Shown here piece after piece: positions 32,754-41,646 of a stretch of 64,000 nt of DNA. Made by a program: the position numbers and the translations under genes. The stretch covers positions 186,001 through 250,000 of the forward strand of contig NZ_RWKV01000008.1 of NCBI RefSeq assembly GCF_003993795.1, given 5' to 3'. Every line of letters begins with the position of its first letter. The first letter of the stretch is position 1. The notes below the pieces were generated by a model that did no database searches, was not told where the DNA came from, and saw nothing but the letters and a program-made list of their open reading frames with translations. This stretch comes from Aquabacter cavernae. Its GTDB lineage: Bacteria > Pseudomonadota > Alphaproteobacteria > Rhizobiales > Xanthobacteraceae.

Positions 32754-34037
32754 TCAGCGTGCCGCGTCTGCCCGGCAGGCGTCGTCATAGGCGATATAGG
32801 CGCGCTGGATGGAGATCTGGTCCGCCAGATACTTCGCATCGTGCCACACGCCCCAGATGAAGCTGGAGCCGCGCCGGGACTGCCAGGGCAGGCCGAGGAA
32901 ATAGATGCCCGGCTCGCACGACACGCCCCGCTGGTGGCGCGGCTTGCCGTCGGCGTCGAACGCATCCACCTGCATCCAGCCATAGTCCAGCGCGAAGCCG
33001 GTGGCCCAGATGATGGTGGAGACGCCCGCCGCCTTGAGGTCGAGCGCGCGGAGCGGATCGCGCACGCAGGGGGCGTCCGGCACGCTCACCCGCGCCTCCG
33101 GGTCTTCCGGCAGGTCGAGGCCGTTGCGCGCCACATAAGCGTCCGCCTCGTCCAGCAAAGCGCGGTTATTGGCGTCCCCGTTGTTCAAGTTCTCGACAAG
33201 GTCGGACCCGAACCGGACCACGTCGTCGGTGCAGCCCTCGGTGCGGCCCACCAGGATCATGCCGTCCGCCGCGAGGCGGCGGAAATCGATGGTGTGGCCG
33301 CCATTGGCGCCGCTTACCGCGATGGTCACATGCTCCTTGCCGGGCTCCTGGGCGGCGGCGTCCCACTTGCCGAGCACGCCCAGCCACCACACGAAGTCAC
33401 GCCCGCGATAGGCCCGGGGCGGGCGGTCATGGGGCCCAACGGAGAGATAGACGGTGCGCCCGGCGCGCAGCAATTCCTCGGCGATCTGGACGCCGGACGA
33501 GCCCGCGCCCACCACGAGCACAGCACCTTCGGGCAGGGCCTGCGGGTTCCGATAGCCGGTGGAGTGCATCTGCACCACGCCCGTCTCGGCCGGGATCACG
33601 GGCGGCATGATGGGCCGCTGGAAGGGGCCGGTGGCGGCAACCACGCGGGCGGCCTCGATGACGCCGTCCGAGGTCTCTACCCGGAAGCCGGGACGGCCGG
33701 AATTGCGCTCCAGCTTCAGCACCTCGACGCCGCAGCGGATGGGCGCGGCGATCTTGTCCGCATAGGCCACGAAATAATCAGCCACCTGTTCCTTGGCCGG
33801 GAAGTCGTCCGGGCCGATGGCGGCATCGAAATCGGTGAAGGTGAGGCCGGGAAAGCGGTCGTGCCAGGCGGGGCCGTTCGCCACCAGCGAATCCCACCGC
33901 TCCGAACGCCAGCGCTCGGCAATCCGGCGGCGCTCCAGGACGAGGTGCGGCACGCCGGCCTTGCTCAGATGCTCGCTCATGGCCAGCCCGGCCTGCCCGG
34001 CGCCGATGACCAGCGTGTCGATCGTCTCAACTGACAT
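32754..34037 (-). CDS. Flavin-containing monooxygenase-like FAD/NAD(P)H oxidoreductase
   Basis: A 427-residue two-dinucleotide-binding flavoprotein. TLVIGAGQAGLAMSEHL (residues 8-24) binds FAD and VLVVGAGSSGVQIAEELL (about 155-172) binds NAD(P)H. AATGPFQRPIMPP and STIIWATGFALDYGWMQV are the family's ATG motifs. The FMO/BVMO fingerprint FxGxxxHxxxW is not intact; MHSTGYRNP occupies that place. The protein resembles YUCCA/CzcO-like flavoproteins. Possible roles are N- or S-oxygenation of a transported compound. ATG at 34037 has AAGGGA upstream; 14 extra residues are open before it. It sits between the aldoxime locus and the second importer. Confidence 0.83.
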   Translation of the reverse strand: MSVETIDTLVIGAGQAGLAMSEHLSKAGVPHLVLERRRIAERWRSERWDSLVANGPAWHDRFPGLTFTDFDAAIGPDDFPAKEQVADYFVAYADKIAAPIRCGVEVLKLERNSGRPGFRVETSDGVIEAARVVAATGPFQRPIMPPVIPAETGVVQMHSTGYRNPQALPEGAVLVVGAGSSGVQIAEELLRAGRTVYLSVGPHDRPPRAYRGRDFVWWLGVLGKWDAAAQEPGKEHVTIAVSGANGGHTIDFRRLAADGMILVGRTEGCTDDVVRFGSDLVENLNNGDANNRALLDEADAYVARNGLDLPEDPEARVSVPDAPCVRDPLRALDLKAAGVSTIIWATGFALDYGWMQVDAFDADGKPRHQRGVSCEPGIYFLGLPWQSRRGSSFIWGVWHDAKYLADQISIQRAYIAYDDACRADAAR

Positions 34038-34227
34038 TTGGGGTCCCTTTTCTGGCGCATCCGGCGCCGGATTCGGCATGTGCCGAAGACTTCTTCTTCA
34101 ATCTAGGGGCGTGATCTGGATCGTTAAATAATTAAACAAATTATCATTGCTTCAGAAAAACAAAATTTACCGGCGATGAATCTCGTAATTGTCTGGAACA
34201 GGGCAGTGAATATTCCAGGAAAACGCT

Positions 34228-34313
34228 ATCCCTGCCGCCCGATGTCGGCAGGGATGCTCAGCTCTGAAGGATCAGAGGGGCACGGCGGGCGCAGGGGGGA
34301 GCTGCGCCCGCCG
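34228..34313 (-). terminator. Two hairpins after the second binding-protein gene
   Basis: Hairpin 1: CGGCGGGCGCA (34283-34293) / TGCGCCCGCCG (34303-34313), 7 nt after the stop. Hairpin 2: ATCCCTGCCG (34228-34237) / CGGCAGGGAT (34246-34255), followed on the minus strand by AGCGTTTTCC. The second is the better terminator. The remaining gap toward 34038 is AT-rich and probably holds the monooxygenase promoter. Confidence 0.6.
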
Positions 34314-34320
34314 CTGGGCG

Positions 34321-35478
34321 TCACTGGCGGGTGGTCCAGGCGCCGTCCTTGACCTCGCGCAGCTCAAGCACGACTTCGCGCTTGGTCTGGCCATTCTCGT
34401 CGAAGGTTGTGCGGCCCATGGCGCCGTCATAGTCGATGGCGCGGATGGCCTTCGCAATGGCGGCCTTGTCCTTCACGCCGGCGGTCTTCAGCGCGTCGAT
34501 GATGATGTTGGTCGCGTCATAGGCGTTCTTCGTATAGGAGCCGATGGGCTCGGCGAAGTTCGCGGCCTTGTAGGCGGTGGTCATGGCATCCAGCTTCGGA
34601 TTCCCCACTTCCTTGGCGATGCCCGCGATGGTGCCGTTGGCCGCCGCGCCGGCGATCTTCAGGAACTCGCTGTCATAGAAGCCGTCCACGCCGATCATGG
34701 GCTGGTTCATGCCAAGCTGCACCATCTGCTGGCGCACGAGGCCCGCTTCCGCCACCACGCCGCCGAAATAGATGGCGTCGGGATTGGTGCCCTTGATCTT
34801 GGTGAGCAGGGCGCGGAAGTCGGTGGTGCCCACGGGCGCGCTCTCGGCCGCGACGATGGTGCCGCCGTCCGCCTCGTAGAACTTCCGGAAATTGTCCGTG
34901 TTGGCGACACCGTAATCGCTGGTGTCGGAGACGATGGCGATGCGCTTGCCGAGGTTCGTCGCGGCCCACTTGGCGAGCGGGGCGTTGGTGTTCACGAGCG
35001 TGGTCACCACGCGCGAGACCATGGGATTGTTCTTCTCGGTGATCTTCGGGCTGATGGCGCCCCACACCACAAAGGGCACGTTGGCGCGGCTGAAGACCGG
35101 GATGGTGGCGAGCGCGACGCCGCTGTTCCAGTGGCCGGTGGCGGCAACGACCTTCGGGTCGTTGGTGAGCTTCAGGGCGGCGGCGACGCCGGTCTGGGGA
35201 TTGGCCGCGTCATCGAGGATGACGGGCTCGATCTTGAAGGGCAGGCCGGCCGCATTGGCCTGGTCGATGGCGAGCTGGAAGCCGTTGCGGGCCGCGATGC
35301 CCTGCTGGGCATTGCCGCCGCTGAGCGGGCCGATGAAGCCAAGCTTCACGGTCTCCTGGGCGAGTGCGGAGCCGGTGCCGAGGCCGGAGACGGCGAGGGC
35401 GCCGGCGAGCGCGGCAAGGCCCAGGGAAAAGGTGCGGCGTGCGGGACGCGACGGCCGCTGGATGGGCGCGAAGGCCAT
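34321..35478 (-). CDS. Branched-chain-type ABC transporter, substrate-binding protein (system 2)
   Basis: A 385-residue Peripla_BP_6 protein. The signal region has twin arginines: RPSRPARRTFSLGLAALAGA, then SALAQ|ET, so Tat export is possible though the motif is imperfect. VKLGFIGPLSGGNAQQGIAA is the family opening, and TGHWNSGVALATIPVFSRAN and YFGGVVAEAGLVRQQM line the hinge and ligand cleft. No cysteine pair is present, unlike system 1. AGGAG precedes the ATG. It is divergent from the permease and ATPase genes that start at 35772, sharing a 293-bp promoter region, so the importer is split over two transcripts. Confidence 0.9.
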   Translation of the reverse strand: MAFAPIQRPSRPARRTFSLGLAALAGALAVSGLGTGSALAQETVKLGFIGPLSGGNAQQGIAARNGFQLAIDQANAAGLPFKIEPVILDDAANPQTGVAAALKLTNDPKVVAATGHWNSGVALATIPVFSRANVPFVVWGAISPKITEKNNPMVSRVVTTLVNTNAPLAKWAATNLGKRIAIVSDTSDYGVANTDNFRKFYEADGGTIVAAESAPVGTTDFRALLTKIKGTNPDAIYFGGVVAEAGLVRQQMVQLGMNQPMIGVDGFYDSEFLKIAGAAANGTIAGIAKEVGNPKLDAMTTAYKAANFAEPIGSYTKNAYDATNIIIDALKTAGVKDKAAIAKAIRAIDYDGAMGRTTFDENGQTKREVVLELREVKDGAWTTRQ

Positions 35479-35771
35479 GATCTCAAACTCCTCTGGACCG
35501 GCCTTTGGACGGCCATGATGGTTGGTCGGGAGGCGCGCCTCCCACGGCTGAAACTCTGAACCCGCCCGCGTCCGAACGAAAATCGGAACTTCAAAACCTT
35601 TGACGTTGGATTTTCCGAACCAAGGGTCAGTGCCCCCGCTCTGCCTGCCGCAGCGTCGCACTTCAAAACATCGGACCCATTGATTTGGAAAAAACTATTC
35701 TGATCGCGGCCTGCTTTAGGGCAAATTCGGCCGATGCGCCGCTGAAAACAGAGCCAGAAAGAGGGCCGGAC

Positions 35772-36689
35772 GTGAGTGAACTCTTCTTCCAGCAGATCGT
35801 GAACTGGATAACATTGGGCAGCATTTACGCCCTGATCGCTGTCGGATTCAGCTTGCTGTTCGGCGTCCTGAACATCATCCACTTCTCGCACGGCGATGTT
35901 TCCCTGCTGGCACCCTTCTTCGGGCTGGCGGTTATTTCCGCCCTCGGCTCAGTGCTTGGCGATGCGGGAACGATCACCACCTTTCTCCTGGCCCTGGTGG
36001 TGTCCATCGCGGTGACGGGCGCGGTGGGCGTGCTGCTGGATCTCGTGGTCATCCAGCGCTTCCGCAAGGCGCCCGCCATGATGGCGCTGGTGGCCACGGT
36101 GGCGCTCGGCATCGTGCTCCGGGAACTGATCCGCCACCTCTTTCCCAATGGCAGCAATCCCCACGCCTTTCCGCGCCTCGTGGACGGGGACATCGCCATT
36201 GCCGGCTACTCCGTCCCCCTGTTCAGCCTCACGGTGGTCGCTGTGTCGGCGCTCTCGGTGTGTGCCCTGTTCTTCATGCTGAACAACACGCGCCTCGGCC
36301 TGCATATCAAGGCGGTGTCGCAGGATCGCGACGCGGCGCGGCTCATGGCGATCCATCCCGGCCGCATCTTCCGCGCCACCTTCTTCGTGGCCTCCGCCAT
36401 CGGCGCCGTGGGTGGCCTGTTCTTCTCCTCCTATGCGGGCATGGCGCGGTTCGATTTCAGCATTGATGTGGGCCTCATCGGCTTCTCGGCGGCGGTGGTG
36501 GGCGGCCTCGGCTCCATGCCGGGCGCCATCATCGGCAGCCTGCTCATCGCCGGGCTCGACACGCTGGTTCAGGCCACCGTGCCCAACGGCGCCTCTTATC
36601 GCCTGGTCTTCGTGTTCCTGCTGGTCATCGGCGTGCTGGTGTTCCGCCCCTCCGGCCTGCTGGGCCGCACCCTGGTGGAGAAGGTGTGA
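35772..36689 (+). CDS. Branched-chain-type ABC permease, LivH-like (system 2)
   Basis: A 305-residue inner-membrane permease. QIVNWITLGSIYALIAVGFS followed by LLFGVLNIIHFSHGD is the LivH start. LGLHIKAVSQDRDAARLMAI is the ATPase-coupling loop, and AAVVGGLGSMPGAIIGSLLI the C-terminal glycine-rich helix. GTG at 35772 is preferred over upstream in-frame TTG/ATG codons because the membrane domain starts there. Its stop overlaps the next ATG (TGATG). Confidence 0.9.
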   Translation: MSELFFQQIVNWITLGSIYALIAVGFSLLFGVLNIIHFSHGDVSLLAPFFGLAVISALGSVLGDAGTITTFLLALVVSIAVTGAVGVLLDLVVIQRFRKAPAMMALVATVALGIVLRELIRHLFPNGSNPHAFPRLVDGDIAIAGYSVPLFSLTVVAVSALSVCALFFMLNNTRLGLHIKAVSQDRDAARLMAIHPGRIFRATFFVASAIGAVGGLFFSSYAGMARFDFSIDVGLIGFSAAVVGGLGSMPGAIIGSLLIAGLDTLVQATVPNGASYRLVFVFLLVIGVLVFRPSGLLGRTLVEKV

Positions 36690-37861
36690 TGGCGCACGCT
36701 TCTTCCTCCTCCACCTCGGGCAACCCTGTGTCCGGCATGCTCACCGTGATCGCCGTGCAGGCGGCGGGGGCGCTGTATCTGCGGCAGTTCCTGCTGATCG
36801 ATGACTGGCGCTTCGTGCTCGGCCTGCTCGTCCTGTTCGCGGCGGTCCTCGTCTTCCTGGAGCGGGTTCCGTCCGTGGAAACCCGGATCGAGGCCGCCTT
36901 CGCGCGCCATTCGCGGCTCGCGCTGCTCATGGGCATCGCGCTGGTGCTGGGCTTTCCCTTCGTGCTGGAGGGCAACACCTATGCGTTGCACCTGTGCGTC
37001 ATCTCCATGCTCTATGCAGTTCTCGCCCTGGCGCTGAATTTCCAGCTTGGCAGCGCGAATATCCCGAACTTCGCGACCGGCGCCTCCTACGGCATCGGCG
37101 CCTATGCCTCGGCGCTGCTGGCGCTGAATTTCGGGGTGAGCTTCTGGCTGGCGCTGCCCGCCGCGGCGGTGGTGGCCACCGTTTTCGGCTTCCTGCTGGG
37201 CATCCCGTCCATGCGCACGCGGGACAGCTATCTCGCCCTCGTCACCATCGCTTTTGGTGTGGTGGTGCACCAGCTTCTCAATAATCTGGAGTTCACCGGC
37301 GGCCCCAACGGCCTCGTCGGCATTCCGGTGCCGGAGCTGTTCGGCCATGCCTTCAGCGATCCGCTGGTGATCCTTGGCCACACGCTGCCGCCGCAGGCGA
37401 ACTTCTATTATCTCTCCGCGCTGCTCGTTTTCATTTCCATCGTGTTCGCCGAGCGCCTGCATGATTCTCGCGTCGGCCTCGCCTGGAACGCGCTGCGGGC
37501 GGACGAGCTGGCGGCGCGCTGCCAGGGCATCAATGTCACCTGGTACAAGGTGCTGGCCTTCGCGGTGGATGCGTTCCTCGCGGGCTTCGCGGGCACCATC
37601 TACGCCTTCTATGTGGGCTTCATCTCGCCCGACAATTTCACCTTCCTGGTCTCCGTCACCATCATGACCATGGTGATCGCGGGCGGCATGGACAACATCC
37701 TGGGCGTCATCGTCGGCGCCTTCCTGCTCACCATGCTGCCCGAGAAGCTCAGGGCCTTCTCCGACTACCGGATCCTGTTCTTCGGCATCACCGTCATCCT
37801 GTTCCTCATGATCCGGCCCCAGGGACTCTTCCCCCAGCGCCTGCGCCGCTACGGAGACTGA
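36689..37861 (+). CDS. Branched-chain-type ABC permease, LivM-like (system 2)
   Basis: A 390-residue membrane protein. YAVLALALNFQLGSANIPNF is the LivM core. MRTRDSYLALVTIAFGVVVH is characteristic, and CQGINVTWYKVLAFAVDAFL is the coupling segment. GGMDNILGVIVGAFLLTMLP is the conserved end. The first 90 residues hold two or three less conserved helices. ATG overlaps the LivH stop by one base, and the ATPase gene starts 4 nt after its own stop. Confidence 0.92.
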   Translation: MAHASSSSTSGNPVSGMLTVIAVQAAGALYLRQFLLIDDWRFVLGLLVLFAAVLVFLERVPSVETRIEAAFARHSRLALLMGIALVLGFPFVLEGNTYALHLCVISMLYAVLALALNFQLGSANIPNFATGASYGIGAYASALLALNFGVSFWLALPAAAVVATVFGFLLGIPSMRTRDSYLALVTIAFGVVVHQLLNNLEFTGGPNGLVGIPVPELFGHAFSDPLVILGHTLPPQANFYYLSALLVFISIVFAERLHDSRVGLAWNALRADELAARCQGINVTWYKVLAFAVDAFLAGFAGTIYAFYVGFISPDNFTFLVSVTIMTMVIAGGMDNILGVIVGAFLLTMLPEKLRAFSDYRILFFGITVILFLMIRPQGLFPQRLRRYGD

Positions 37862-37864
37862 CCC

Positions 37865-38677
37865 ATGGGCATTTCCCCATCCGCTCCCGTGGTCCTGGAG
37901 GGCGAGAACCTCACCATGCGCTTCGGCGGCCTCGTCGCCATGGCGGAGGTGGCGTTCACGCTGAAGCGCGGCGAGATCCTCGGCATCATCGGCCCCAACG
38001 GCGCGGGCAAGTCCACGCTGCTCAACATCATCACGGGCATCTACATCCCCTCCTCGGGGGAGGTGCGCCTGGAGGGGCAGCGGCTCAACGGCGTGCCCGC
38101 CCACAGGATCGTGGCGCGCGGCATCGCCCGCACCTTCCAGTCGAGCCGCCTGTTCGCGGACCTCAGCGTCCTGGACAATGTGGTGATCGGCCGGCATGTC
38201 CACACCAAGGCGGGCGTGTTCGACGCCATCTTCCGGCGTGGGCGCGCCAAGGCGGAACTCGATGCCGCCGCCGCCCATGCGGAAGGGCTGCTGAAGAGCG
38301 TCTCGCGCGGCCTTTACGACCAGCGTCACCGCCCGGCGGGCGAACTGGCCCAGGCCGACCGCCGCCGCCTGGAGATCGCCCGCGCGCTCGCCACCGATCC
38401 CAAGGTGCTGCTGCTGGACGAGCCGTCCTCCGGCATGGATGACGCCGACACCGACGCGCTCATGGACGACATCCGCGCCGTCTGCGCCCAGCGGCCGGAG
38501 CTCGCGCTCATGATCATCGAGCATGATATGCGCCTCGTGGCGAGCCTGCCGGACCGGGTGATGGTTCTCGATTACGGGCAGAAACTGGCCGACGGCCCCT
38601 ATGAGGAGATCCGCAAGATCCCGCGGGTCCAGGAAGCCTATCTCGGACGCAAGGCGACGCAGCATGCTGGAGCTTGA
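37865..38677 (+). CDS. Branched-chain-type ABC ATPase, LivG-like (system 2), signature motif degenerate
   Basis: A 270-residue ATPase with Walker A GPNGAGKS (residues 43-50), GIARTFQSSRLFADLSVLDN at the Q-loop, Walker B KVLLLDEPSSGM (about 180-191) and H-loop IIEHDMRLVASL. In place of the LSGGQ/LAYGQ signature it reads LAQADRRRLEIARAL (residues 161-175), with both glycines missing. This matches the loss seen in the system 1 LivG, implying a shared subfamily rather than a mutation. The last 14 nt overlap the LivF gene. Confidence 0.92.
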   Translation: MGISPSAPVVLEGENLTMRFGGLVAMAEVAFTLKRGEILGIIGPNGAGKSTLLNIITGIYIPSSGEVRLEGQRLNGVPAHRIVARGIARTFQSSRLFADLSVLDNVVIGRHVHTKAGVFDAIFRRGRAKAELDAAAAHAEGLLKSVSRGLYDQRHRPAGELAQADRRRLEIARALATDPKVLLLDEPSSGMDDADTDALMDDIRAVCAQRPELALMIIEHDMRLVASLPDRVMVLDYGQKLADGPYEEIRKIPRVQEAYLGRKATQHAGA

Positions 38678-39362
38678 GAAGGTCGATACCGACTATGGCG
38701 TCGTGGCCATGCTGCGCGACGTGTCGTTCAAGGTGTCGGCCGGTGAACTGGTCTGCATCCTCGGTCCCAACGGGGCGGGCAAGACCACCACCTTCCGCGC
38801 CATTTCGGGCCTGCTGCCGCTCTCCGGCGGCACCGTCCGCATCATGGGCCAGGACCTCGCGCGCACCCGCACGGAGGCGCTGAGCGCGCTGGGCATCGGC
38901 TTCGTGCCGGAGGGCCGCCGCCTGTTCGCGGATGTGAGCGTGCGCGACAATATCCGCCTGGGCTTCGAGGCCCAGAAAGGGCAGGGGCGCTTTTCCGACA
39001 AGCTGGAAGGCATGCTGGACCTGTTCCCCCGCGTGCGCGATCGCATCAACCAGCGGGCGGGCACGCTCTCGGGCGGCGAGCAGGCCATGGTGGCGTTGGC
39101 GCGCGCGCTCATCGGCGAGCCGAAGCTGGTCGTCATGGACGAGCCCTCGCTCGGCCTCTCGCCCAAGCTCATCGACGAATATTTCGACACGGTGGCCGAG
39201 ATCAACCGGCGCGGCACCACCGTCCTGCTCATCGAGCAGAATGCGGAGACCGCGCTCTCCATCGCCCATCGCGGCATCATGCTGGTGAAGGGGCGGGTGG
39301 TGGCCACAGGCAATGCGGCCGAGCTTCTGGCCAATGATGCCGTGCGGCATCTCTATCTATGA
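38664..39362 (+). CDS. Branched-chain-type ABC ATPase, LivF-like (system 2)
   Basis: A 232-residue ATPase. Walker A is GPNGAGKTTTFRAI, the signature LSGGEQAMVALARAL is intact, Walker B is LVVMDEPSLGLSP and the switch region is LLIEQNAETALSI. GIGFVPEGRRLFADVSVRDN is the LivF-type Q-loop segment. ATG at 38664 aligns MLELEKVDTDYG with family starts and overlaps the LivG end by 14 nt. Its own stop overlaps the next gene by 4 nt. Confidence 0.93.
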   Translation: MLELEKVDTDYGVVAMLRDVSFKVSAGELVCILGPNGAGKTTTFRAISGLLPLSGGTVRIMGQDLARTRTEALSALGIGFVPEGRRLFADVSVRDNIRLGFEAQKGQGRFSDKLEGMLDLFPRVRDRINQRAGTLSGGEQAMVALARALIGEPKLVVMDEPSLGLSPKLIDEYFDTVAEINRRGTTVLLIEQNAETALSIAHRGIMLVKGRVVATGNAAELLANDAVRHLYL

Positions 39363-40537
39363 GCACGCTCGATCTTCTCGACCGGCTCATCGCCTTTCCA
39401 ACCGCGAGCCGCGATCCCAATCGCGACCTCATCGCCTTCGTAGCGGAGTATCTTGGCGCGCGGGGCGTCGCGGCCGAGATCATCGCCACGCCGGACGGCC
39501 GCAAGGCCAATCTCTACGCCACCATCGGGCCGAAGGACCGGCCCGGAATCCTCCTGTCCGGCCATACGGACGTGGTGCCGGTGGACGGGCAGGCCTGGAG
39601 CAGCGATCCCTTCCGCCTGCGCGTGGCGGATGGGCGCGCCTATGGGCGCGGGGCGGCGGACATGAAGGGCTTCCTGGCCTGCGCGCTCGCGCTCGCGGAC
39701 CGGGCGGCGGCGCAGGACGCTGCACAGGACTTGGCCGTGCCGCTCCATCTCGCCTTCAGCCATGACGAGGAAGTGGGGTGCCTGGGTGTGCGCTCGCTCA
39801 TCGAGCGGCTGGCGCAGGCGCCCGTGCGCCCGCGCCTGTGCATCATCGGCGAGCCCACCTCGCTGCGCATCGCCACCGGCCACAAGGGCAAGCTGGCGGC
39901 CCGCGCCACCTGCTGCGGGGTGGAAGGCCATTCGGCCCTGGCCCCCAAGGCGCTCAACGCCATCCATCTCGCCTGCGATTTCGTCGGTCTGCTGCGCGCC
40001 GGGCAGGAGCGCCTCGCGGCCGAGGGCCCACGCGACGACGATTATGACGTGCCCTACACCACGCTCCATGCGGGCGTGATCGCGGGGGGCACCGCGCTGA
40101 ACATCGTGCCGAACCGCTGCACCGTGGATTTCGAGATCCGCAACATCGCCCAGGACGATGCCTCCGCCATCCTCGCGGGGCTGATGGACGAGGCGGCCCG
40201 GCTGGTGGCCACGCGACGGGCGCAGTTTCCGCAGGCGGATATCGCCGTGGAGGTGGTGAATTCCTATCCCGGCCTCGCCACCCCGCCCGATGCGGAGGTG
40301 GTCTGCTTCGTGAAGGCGCTGGTGGCGGACCCCACCACCTTCAAGGTGGCTTTCGGTACCGAGGGCGGCCTGTTCGACGGCGCCCTCGCCATTCCCACCG
40401 TGGTCTGCGGGCCGGGCTCCATGGACCAGGGCCACAAGCCGGACGAGTTCGTGGCGCTGGACCAGCTCGCCGCCTGCGACCGGATGATGGACCGCCTGCT
40501 CGCGCGCCTGTCCGGCGCGCCTTCCCCTTCACTCTGA
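39359..40537 (+). CDS. M20-family deacylase (ArgE/acetylornithine deacetylase-like)
   Basis: A 392-residue zinc metallohydrolase. LLSGHTDVVPVDGQAW carries the first metal His and Asp, YGRGAADMKGFLACALALAD the bridging Asp, and AFSHDEEVGCLG the catalytic Glu and metal Glu. IIGEPTSLRIATGHKGKL starts the dimerisation (lid) domain, and CGPGSMDQGHKPDEFV contains the last metal His (GHKPDE). Sequence is closest to ArgE, but arginine genes are absent and the gene is coupled (4-nt overlap) to an importer. Hydrolysis of an imported N-acyl amino acid is therefore the better guess. Confidence 0.9.
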   Translation: MSTLDLLDRLIAFPTASRDPNRDLIAFVAEYLGARGVAAEIIATPDGRKANLYATIGPKDRPGILLSGHTDVVPVDGQAWSSDPFRLRVADGRAYGRGAADMKGFLACALALADRAAAQDAAQDLAVPLHLAFSHDEEVGCLGVRSLIERLAQAPVRPRLCIIGEPTSLRIATGHKGKLAARATCCGVEGHSALAPKALNAIHLACDFVGLLRAGQERLAAEGPRDDDYDVPYTTLHAGVIAGGTALNIVPNRCTVDFEIRNIAQDDASAILAGLMDEAARLVATRRAQFPQADIAVEVVNSYPGLATPPDAEVVCFVKALVADPTTFKVAFGTEGGLFDGALAIPTVVCGPGSMDQGHKPDEFVALDQLAACDRMMDRLLARLSGAPSPSL

Positions 40538-40546
40538 GGTAACGCC

Positions 40547-40960
40547 ATGATCCACAAGCGTATCCGCCCGTTCAACACGGCCAAGACCTATCCCGAGCAG
40601 AAGCTGGACAACGACCTCGCCCAGGCGGTGGTGGCGCGCGGCACCACCATCTTCCTGCGCGGCCAGTGCCCGCAGGACCTGGACACGGCTGTGGACGTGG
40701 GCATCGGCGATCCCGTGGCCCAGACCCACAAGGTGATGCAGAACATCCGCCAGCTTGTGGAAGAGTCCGGCGGCACCATGGAGCATGTGTGCAAGCTGGT
40801 GGTCTATCTCACCGACGTGCGCCACCGCGAGCCGGTCTATCGCACCATGGGCGAGTATATCAAAGGCGTGCACCCGGTCTGCACCGGCCTCGTGGTGGTG
40901 GCGCTGGCCCGTCCCAGCTGGCTGGTGGAGATCGACGCCACCGCCGTGATCCCGGACTGA
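40547..40960 (+). CDS. RidA/YjgF-family protein (Rid subgroup uncertain)
   Basis: A 137-residue RidA-like protein. It forms trimers that, in the RidA subgroup, hydrolyse reactive enamines and imines from amino-acid breakdown. TTIFLRGQCPQDLDTAVDVG and MQNIRQLVEESGGTMEHVCK are the family core; the C-terminal VEIDATAVIPD ends the domain. The catalytic arginine of RidA (about residue 105, usually in R-x-x-V/A) is not obvious: the equivalent region reads VVVALARPSWLVEIDA, and the R in ALARPSW may serve. GAGG precedes the ATG. Its place after an M20 deacylase suggests handling of an unstable deacylated product. Confidence 0.9.
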   Translation: MIHKRIRPFNTAKTYPEQKLDNDLAQAVVARGTTIFLRGQCPQDLDTAVDVGIGDPVAQTHKVMQNIRQLVEESGGTMEHVCKLVVYLTDVRHREPVYRTMGEYIKGVHPVCTGLVVVALARPSWLVEIDATAVIPD

Positions 40961-40971
40961 CGGGGCACACC

Positions 40972-41646
40972 ATGACCTTCTCCCTCGCCGCGCGCTGCGC
41001 GAAGACGGGCCGGTTCGGCATCGTCATCTCCTCCTCCTCGCCGGCGGTGGCCGCCCGCTGCGCCCATGTGCGCGCGGGCGTGGGCGCCGTCTGCTCGCAG
41101 AACATCACGGACCCGCGCCTCGGCCCGGCGGCGCTGGACCTGATGGCGCTTGGGGCGTCCGCCTCGGTCGCCGTGGAGACGCTGGTCGCCTCCCGGCCGC
41201 ATATGGACCATCGCCAGCTCACCGCCGTGGACGGAAAGGGGCGCACCGCCACCTTCTCCGGCTCGGGCACGCTGGGCACCTGGGGGCTGAAGGAAGGGCG
41301 CGACTGCGTCGCCGCCGGAAACCTGCTGGCCCATGACGGGGTGCCCGCGGTGATGGTTGCCGCCTTCGAGGGCGCGGAAGGTGATTTGGGCGACCGGCTG
41401 ATCGCGGCGCTGCAGGCGGGCCTTGCGGCGGGCGGGGAGGCAGGTCCGGTCCATTCCGCCGGTCTGCTCATGGCGGGCGAGGAAGCCTGGCCCATCACGG
41501 ACCTGCGGGTGGACTGGGACGAGAGCGACCCCATCGGCCGCCTCGCCGCGCTCTGGACGCTGTGGAAGCCGCAGATGGAGGCTTACGTGCAGCGCGCCCT
41601 GGAGCCGGTGGCCGCGCCCAGCTACGGCGTGCCGGGAGACGAATGA
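40972..41646 (+). CDS. DUF1028 family protein (Ntn-hydrolase-like)
   Basis: A 224-residue DUF1028 protein. TFSLAARCAKTGRFGIVISS is the conserved start, followed by SSPAVAARCAHVRAGVGAVC and SQNITDPRLGPAALDLMALG. GSGTLGTWGLKEGRDCVAAG and AGEEAWPITDLRVDWDESDP complete it. DUF1028 proteins have an Ntn-hydrolase-like fold; no reaction is firmly assigned. Genomes often place them beside RidA proteins and peptide or amide hydrolases, as here, so amide-bond hydrolysis is an inference. The stop overlaps the following LysR start. Confidence 0.9.
   Translation: MTFSLAARCAKTGRFGIVISSSSPAVAARCAHVRAGVGAVCSQNITDPRLGPAALDLMALGASASVAVETLVASRPHMDHRQLTAVDGKGRTATFSGSGTLGTWGLKEGRDCVAAGNLLAHDGVPAVMVAAFEGAEGDLGDRLIAALQAGLAAGGEAGPVHSAGLLMAGEEAWPITDLRVDWDESDPIGRLAALWTLWKPQMEAYVQRALEPVAAPSYGVPGDE

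Noticed and set aside
36596-38665. 689-codon minus-strand ORF opposite the second importer
   Set aside because: Same reason: shadow of LivM- and LivG-like genes, no motifs or ribosome site.
39359-40537. M20 enzyme as the arginine-biosynthetic ArgE
   Set aside because: No arginine genes nearby and coupled to an importer/RidA/DUF1028 run; ArgE-like sequence is shared by many N-acyl deacylases.
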